Below, piece by piece: positions 60,643-64,000 of a stretch of DNA of 64,000 nucleotides; position 1 is the stretch's first letter; each line of letters begins with the position of its first letter. The position numbers and the translations under genes are program-made. The notes beneath the pieces were generated by a model that was not told the origin of the DNA, ran no database searches, and worked only from the letters and a program-made list of their open reading frames with translations. Source of the DNA: Athalassotoga sp964433875 (GTDB taxonomy: Bacteria > Thermotogota > Thermotogae > Mesoaciditogales > Mesoaciditogaceae); NCBI GenBank assembly GCA_964433875.1, contig CAYSSO010000001.1, forward strand, positions 73,005 through 137,004. The letters run 5' to 3'.

Positions 60643-60819
60643 TTTAAGAGAAATGGCTCCCGTTGGACAGGAATCTTTTGCATCCTCGCAACAGCCCGCG
60701 CTGCAATCGTCTGCTATAACGTGGGCCTTGCCATCCTCTCCCAATTTAAAAACATCAGGGCATAAACTTTCACAAACACCACAACCTATGCAAGTGTCTT
60801 CATCAACAAATGCTTTCAT
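60640..60819 (-). CDS. 4Fe-4S ferredoxin
   Basis: 59 residues from ATG 60819, GGAGGTG 6 nt upstream. Cluster ligands C10, C13, C16 (CIGCGVC) and C51 (SCPTGAIS). C20 and C43 or C44 match the extra disulfide of the Thermotoga maritima single-cluster ferredoxin. Electron carrier for anaerobic redox enzymes. Confidence 0.95.
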   Translation of the reverse strand: MKAFVDEDTCIGCGVCESLCPDVFKLGEDGKAHVIADDCSAGCCEDAKDSCPTGAISLK

Positions 60820-60863
60820 AAGGCACACCTCCAAAAAATTGTCGGCTTAATTATATCACTTTT

Positions 60864-62027
60864 TCATTTTTGAGCCAAATGGGCATCTGAGACGCTTTCT
60901 ACCGCCACTTCGTCTAAAAAGATGGCGTAAGGCCCTTCTATTCCGTTGAAGTGTGTCTTGTAATCGAGAGTGTATGCTCCTGCGTTAAGGAAATAGACGA
61001 TATCTCCCATCGTTATATCTTCCGGAAGTTCAACCTCATCGTAGACGACATCTATGCTATCGCATGTAGGGCCCGCAAGGGTGAAGGTCTTTTTCGGATG
61101 ATCATCCTTGCCATCCACGACTATTCTGTATCTAAGATTTTCTATCGTCTCCATCAGGCCGTGGTAGACTCCGGCATCGATGTAGACCCATTCTTTCTTT
61201 TCCTTCGATGATCTCAAAAGTACCCTCGATACGAGTATTCCGGCATTTCCAACCATTGAACGGCCCGGCTCTATGAAAAGCACCGGCCTTTCCATAAAGT
61301 TGAAGTATTCGTCCACACTTTCATTTATGACATCGGCAATTTCTGAAACCGTAGGGATATCTCTTACGTACTTAACGGGAATTCCTCCGCCAAGATTTAT
61401 CGTCGTCATCTTTATGCCTTCGAGTTTTGCAAACCAGAAAATGTCCGCGACCTGCATTAGAGCATCTTTCCAACTGTATTTATCGTAGCATTGAGATCCA
61501 ACGTGGAAAGAAACGCCTATTGGAGCAAGGCCGAGATCTCTTGCGTAAATGACGAGTTTTTTGACATGGTCTATATTCGTTCCGAACTTTCTCGACAATG
61601 GCCAATCGCTATCGGATCCGTTCATCGCAAGCCTCAGGTACACCTGAGCGCCGGGGGCATTTCTTGCTATCTTTTCGAGTTCCATTTCCGCATCTGCCGC
61701 AAAGTAATTTATACCCTTGTTGTAGGCAAAACGAATATCTGCTTCCTTCTTTATGGTATTTCCAAAACTCAGCCTTGAGCCGGGAATTCCCATGTTAAGA
61801 AGCAATTCTATTTCTCCACGTGACGCGACATCGAAAGAAGATCCTAAATCGAAGAGTTTTTTTATTATCTTTGGATGAGAGTTCGCCTTCACGGCGTAAA
61901 AGACTCTTACACCGTTTATGTTGTTTATAAGTTGGTTGTAATTGTCCTCGATTATGTCGAGGTCCATTACCACAAAAGGACTTTCATTTGAACGTGCAAT
62001 TTCGCGCACACGCTCTGAAATGTCCAT
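60864..62027 (-). CDS. PLP-dependent decarboxylase, ornithine-decarboxylase type
   Basis: 387 residues, alanine-racemase-like (fold III) decarboxylase. The PLP lysine is in VFYAVKANSHP (about 42-52), VSFHVGSQC near 170-178, LGGGIPVKYV near 212-221, and LAGPTCDSIDVV near 319-330 with the active-site cysteine. The GPTCDSID block is closer to ornithine decarboxylases than to diaminopimelate decarboxylase, so putrescine synthesis is favoured. Lysine or meso-diaminopimelate as substrate is the alternative. Single gene with its own leader and GAGGTGGGGTG ribosome binding site. Confidence 0.85.
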   Translation of the reverse strand: MDISERVREIARSNESPFVVMDLDIIEDNYNQLINNINGVRVFYAVKANSHPKIIKKLFDLGSSFDVASRGEIELLLNMGIPGSRLSFGNTIKKEADIRFAYNKGINYFAADAEMELEKIARNAPGAQVYLRLAMNGSDSDWPLSRKFGTNIDHVKKLVIYARDLGLAPIGVSFHVGSQCYDKYSWKDALMQVADIFWFAKLEGIKMTTINLGGGIPVKYVRDIPTVSEIADVINESVDEYFNFMERPVLFIEPGRSMVGNAGILVSRVLLRSSKEKKEWVYIDAGVYHGLMETIENLRYRIVVDGKDDHPKKTFTLAGPTCDSIDVVYDEVELPEDITMGDIVYFLNAGAYTLDYKTHFNGIEGPYAIFLDEVAVESVSDAHLAQK

Positions 62028-62147
62028 ATCACCCCACCTCTTTCATAGAAGATTTCGAATAATGATAGAACCAAATATGTTATGAATATAAGTACCTAAA
62101 GGTTAAGATTTTCTTTTATACGAAGGATTCATCTTTTGAACCAAGTC

Positions 62148-62156
62148 TGGTATACT
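62148..62156 (+). promoter_or_regulatory. extended -10 promoter of mgsA
   Basis: TGGTATACT, 53 nt before the ATG at 62210. No clear -35. Confidence 0.4.
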
Positions 62157-62209
62157 AGTAAAGCGCGTATGGAATATGGCGCATGATGGTAAAGCATTGG
62201 AGTGATAAA

Positions 62210-62626
62210 ATGGCAAAACTCAGGGTTGCCCTTGTTGCTCACGACAAAAAGAAGATAGACATGGTAATGTTCGTGAGAGAACATTTAGAAGTTCTTTCAA
62301 ATTGTGAATTGTACGCGACAAATACGACCGGGACGGTTTTAGAAGACAAACTGAAGATAAAAATAAACAAACTTCTCTCTGGCCCTCTCGGAGGAGATCT
62401 TCAAATAGGCTCGATGATAGCCTCGGGAAAGATAGATTACGTAATCTTTTTGAGAGATCCCCTAACGGCCCAACCTCATGAGCCGGACGTCTCGGCGCTT
62501 CTGAGAGTCTGCGACGTTCACAACGTTCCTCTGGCGACAAATCTGGCAAGCGCGACTGCGATAATAGAAAAGATAATAACAGATCTTAAAGATGAGAATT
62601 CCAAGAATAATAGCCCAAAACCTTGA
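62210..62626 (+). CDS. mgsA: methylglyoxal synthase
   Basis: 138 residues from ATG 62210 with GGAGTG upstream. VALVAHDKKKIDMVMFV at the start, ATNTTGTVLE near 38-47, LSGPLGGDLQIGSMIASG near 59-76 with the catalytic Asp (GGD), and FLRDPLTAQPHEPDVSAL near 83-100 with the catalytic His and Asp. Converts dihydroxyacetone phosphate to methylglyoxal. The C-terminal tail overlaps the next gene by 35 nt. Confidence 0.95.
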   Translation: MAKLRVALVAHDKKKIDMVMFVREHLEVLSNCELYATNTTGTVLEDKLKIKINKLLSGPLGGDLQIGSMIASGKIDYVIFLRDPLTAQPHEPDVSALLRVCDVHNVPLATNLASATAIIEKIITDLKDENSKNNSPKP

Positions 62627-63587
62627 TGATCTCTTTGTCGTTGGAGGGGCTGTAAGAGATTTTCTTTTAGGGATAAATCCAAAAGAGTACGATCTTATAA
62701 CCACCACTCCCCTTGATAGAATAAAATTCAGAACCTTTAAGGAATCGAAAAATGGAGAGACTGTCGGGACCTTTATAAATGGCGTCAAATACGATATCTC
62801 GCACTACACATCTCTCGATATCGATTTAAAAAGAAGGGATTTTACGATAAATTCAATAGCCTTTCCCGTCTCAAAAGAGGGGGAGGTTGTAAAAATACCA
62901 GTAGACCCTTGTGATGGATTAAAAGACCTCAGAGATCACATTCTTAGATCCTTCGATCCGGACGCCAACATGAGATCGGATCCGGTTAGAATTTTACGCG
63001 GATTGAGACTCATCTCAAATTACGATCTCGATGTTGAAAGGGCCACATTGCTTTCGATGAAGAAGTACATGCCATTCGTAGAAAGGGTTTCAAAAGAAAG
63101 GTTATTCCAGCCGTTAGATGGCTTTGTCAGAGGAAGGTACTTCGAGAAATCTATTCCTGTGGCGAAGGAATTAAAGATAGAGATTATCGGCATACCTCCT
63201 CAAAATTTGGAAATGGCATCGAAAGTCAATCCGCCCTGCAGATGGCCGGTAATCTTTGCCGAATCGAATTTGGACGAATTCGCCCGTAAGGTCTTCCCTC
63301 CAAAAGAAATTCTAAGATCGATCTCGAGGATGAATGAATTCGTAGATCAGATAAAGAGCAAAAGATACGAATGGGCCGTAAAGATAAAAGCCCATGAAGC
63401 AGAGTGCCTGTGCCAGATCTTAAATGCGATCGGAATGGACGATGAAATTGTCCGAAAAAGGATGGAATCAAAACTCGAAATCTCGGCCGAGTATTTAAAG
63501 TCTTCCGGCATTTCTGGAAAGGAAATAGGCCGCAGACTTGTCGAGGAATGGAAAAGGTTTTTAGAAGAAAAACGTAATACATTGTAA
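62592..63587 (+). CDS. tRNA nucleotidyltransferase/poly(A) polymerase family protein
   Basis: 331 residues, class II nucleotidyltransferase. Motif A is FVVGGAVRDFLLG (about 15-27), then EYDLIT, where the usual D-x-D is replaced by E-x-D. RRDFTINSIAF near 92-102 is the family motif C, DPVRILRGLRL near 136-146 the motif D, and KERLFQPLDGF stands where relatives have ER..E. The C-terminal half is shorter than in full-length CCA enzymes. It could add CCA, only CC or A, or poly(A). The tRNA-Ala here lacks an encoded CCA, so the genome needs such activity. Confidence 0.85.
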   Translation: MRIPRIIAQNLDDLFVVGGAVRDFLLGINPKEYDLITTTPLDRIKFRTFKESKNGETVGTFINGVKYDISHYTSLDIDLKRRDFTINSIAFPVSKEGEVVKIPVDPCDGLKDLRDHILRSFDPDANMRSDPVRILRGLRLISNYDLDVERATLLSMKKYMPFVERVSKERLFQPLDGFVRGRYFEKSIPVAKELKIEIIGIPPQNLEMASKVNPPCRWPVIFAESNLDEFARKVFPPKEILRSISRMNEFVDQIKSKRYEWAVKIKAHEAECLCQILNAIGMDDEIVRKRMESKLEISAEYLKSSGISGKEIGRRLVEEWKRFLEEKRNTL

Positions 63588-63623
63588 TGCATGATTAACA
63601 ATTTAATACAATTTCGTTTTTCA

Positions 63624-63639
63624 ACAATTTACAAATTGT
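63624..63639 (+). promoter_or_regulatory. palindrome in the pilin leader
   Basis: ACAATTT-AC-AAATTGT, a perfect inverted repeat. It abuts the -10-like TGATAAAAT (63641-63649). Two more ACAATTT copies lie upstream (about 63598 and 63608). Possible regulator site; low weight because the region is very AT-rich. Confidence 0.35.
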
Positions 63640-63694
63640 GTGATAAAATCTTTTCAAAGTGGTTTCAAAATCTGAAAGACAGGAGGGATTAAAT

Positions 63695-64000
63695 ATGTTC
63701 AAAAAGAAAAGAGAAGGTTTTACGCTTGTAGAACTTTTGATAGTTATGGCCGTTATCGCCGCCTTAATGGGCGCGCTTGTACCGGTGGCAATTAGTGCAA
63801 TAAATCACGCGAACGCAACGAGGATTGCTGAGAATTTACAGTCTTTGGTGACCCAGGTGCAGCAATATGCATATTCGGAACACGTAATACCGTCAATTAG
63901 CAACTTGGCAACAAGTGTGTCGGGAGGAAACATTAATGATTATAAAATAATTTATTATAATAAAAGTCTTCCTGCTTCAATTACCAGTTCAGTTTCAACA
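63695..64000 (+). CDS. type IV pilin-like protein, C-terminus beyond window edge
   Basis: Read directly: ATG 63695 behind AGGAGGG, open to the last base (102 codons). The prepilin leader KKKREG is followed by FTLVELLIVMAVIAALMGAL, the class III signal with Phe+1 and Glu+5 and the hydrophobic spine helix. PilD-type cleavage after Gly8 is expected. The following residues (NATRIAENLQSLVTQVQQYA) are the usual amphipathic continuation. Could be a major pilin or a type II secretion or competence pseudopilin. Confidence 0.9.
   Translation, partial: MFKKKREGFTLVELLIVMAVIAALMGALVPVAISAINHANATRIAENLQSLVTQVQQYAYSEHVIPSISNLATSVSGGNINDYKIIYYNKSLPASITSSVST

Noticed and set aside
1..64000. CRISPR arrays, insertion sequences, rRNA operon, intact prophage
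   Set aside because: No spaced identical repeats, transposase motifs, rRNA signature or phage structural genes were found on either strand.

Overview
The window reads as a chromosome segment from a Thermotogota-type bacterium, possibly the Mesoaciditoga/Athalassotoga side of the phylum. This is inferred from gene content and protein style, not from a database search. The pointers are secreted Ig-like repeat proteins beside a small predicted outer-membrane barrel, sugar ABC transporters without a local ATPase, a small ferritin-like diiron protein, a 59-residue clostridial/Thermotoga-style ferredoxin, Mini-III RNase, and dense operons with 1-20 nt overlaps. The DNA is moderately AT-rich with strong Shine-Dalgarno sites. 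No insertion sequence, CRISPR array, rRNA or intact prophage is visible. No gene-free stretch exceeds 300 bases.

Layout. 1-4.7 kb (minus): an amino-sugar-type operon (SIS isomerase/deaminase, BadF-type kinase, LacD-like aldolase, DeoR regulator, Gfo/Idh oxidoreductase cut by the window edge) behind one promoter with three 10-bp-spaced repeats. 4.8-6.3 kb: a two-gene ABC exporter. 6.4-9.4 kb (plus): endonuclease/phosphatase-fold protein, a CDF metal exporter with Mn-type residues, and a K+ channel with an RCK domain. 9.4-20 kb (minus): FapA, a HAD hydrolase and alaS, preceded by a four-gene cell-envelope cluster headed by an 1139-residue Ig-repeat protein. A tRNA-Ala(GGC) lies at 20.2 kb.

20.3-28.2 kb (minus): biotin-dependent methylmalonyl-CoA (de)carboxylase genes with epimerase, whose carboxyltransferase gene is frameshifted; a radical SAM protein; then a cofactor block (coaX, pdxT, pdxS, nicotinate phosphoribosyltransferase, nicotinamidase-like hydrolase). 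28.3-32.4 kb (plus): ferritin-like protein, an ABC exporter, rpiB, a Cof-type HAD. 32.4-42.2 kb (minus): housekeeping genes (mrnC, pth, rplY, prs, glmU, ruvA, folC, valS) and an MFS transporter.

42.2-60 kb: threonine aldolase, a cold-shock protein, a Fur-family regulator with a perfect operator-like palindrome driving an unusual metal-transporter-like membrane protein, a sugar ABC operon with tandem binding proteins and two enlarged permeases, then ispE and a complete threonine-to-glycine-to-one-carbon operon (tdh, kbl, gcvT, gcvH, gcvPA, gcvPB). With the nearby aldolase this offers two routes from threonine to glycine, followed by glycine cleavage.

59.4-64 kb: a small four-gene module (DUF1659, DUF2922, holin-like, sigma-like) behind a 16-bp palindrome, a ferredoxin, an ornithine/diaminopimelate-type decarboxylase, methylglyoxal synthase, a tRNA nucleotidyltransferase-like protein, and the start of a type IV pilin-like gene. 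The strongest candidates for new biology are the envelope cluster, the Fur/transporter pair, the enlarged permeases, the sigma/holin-like module and the structured leader of valS.
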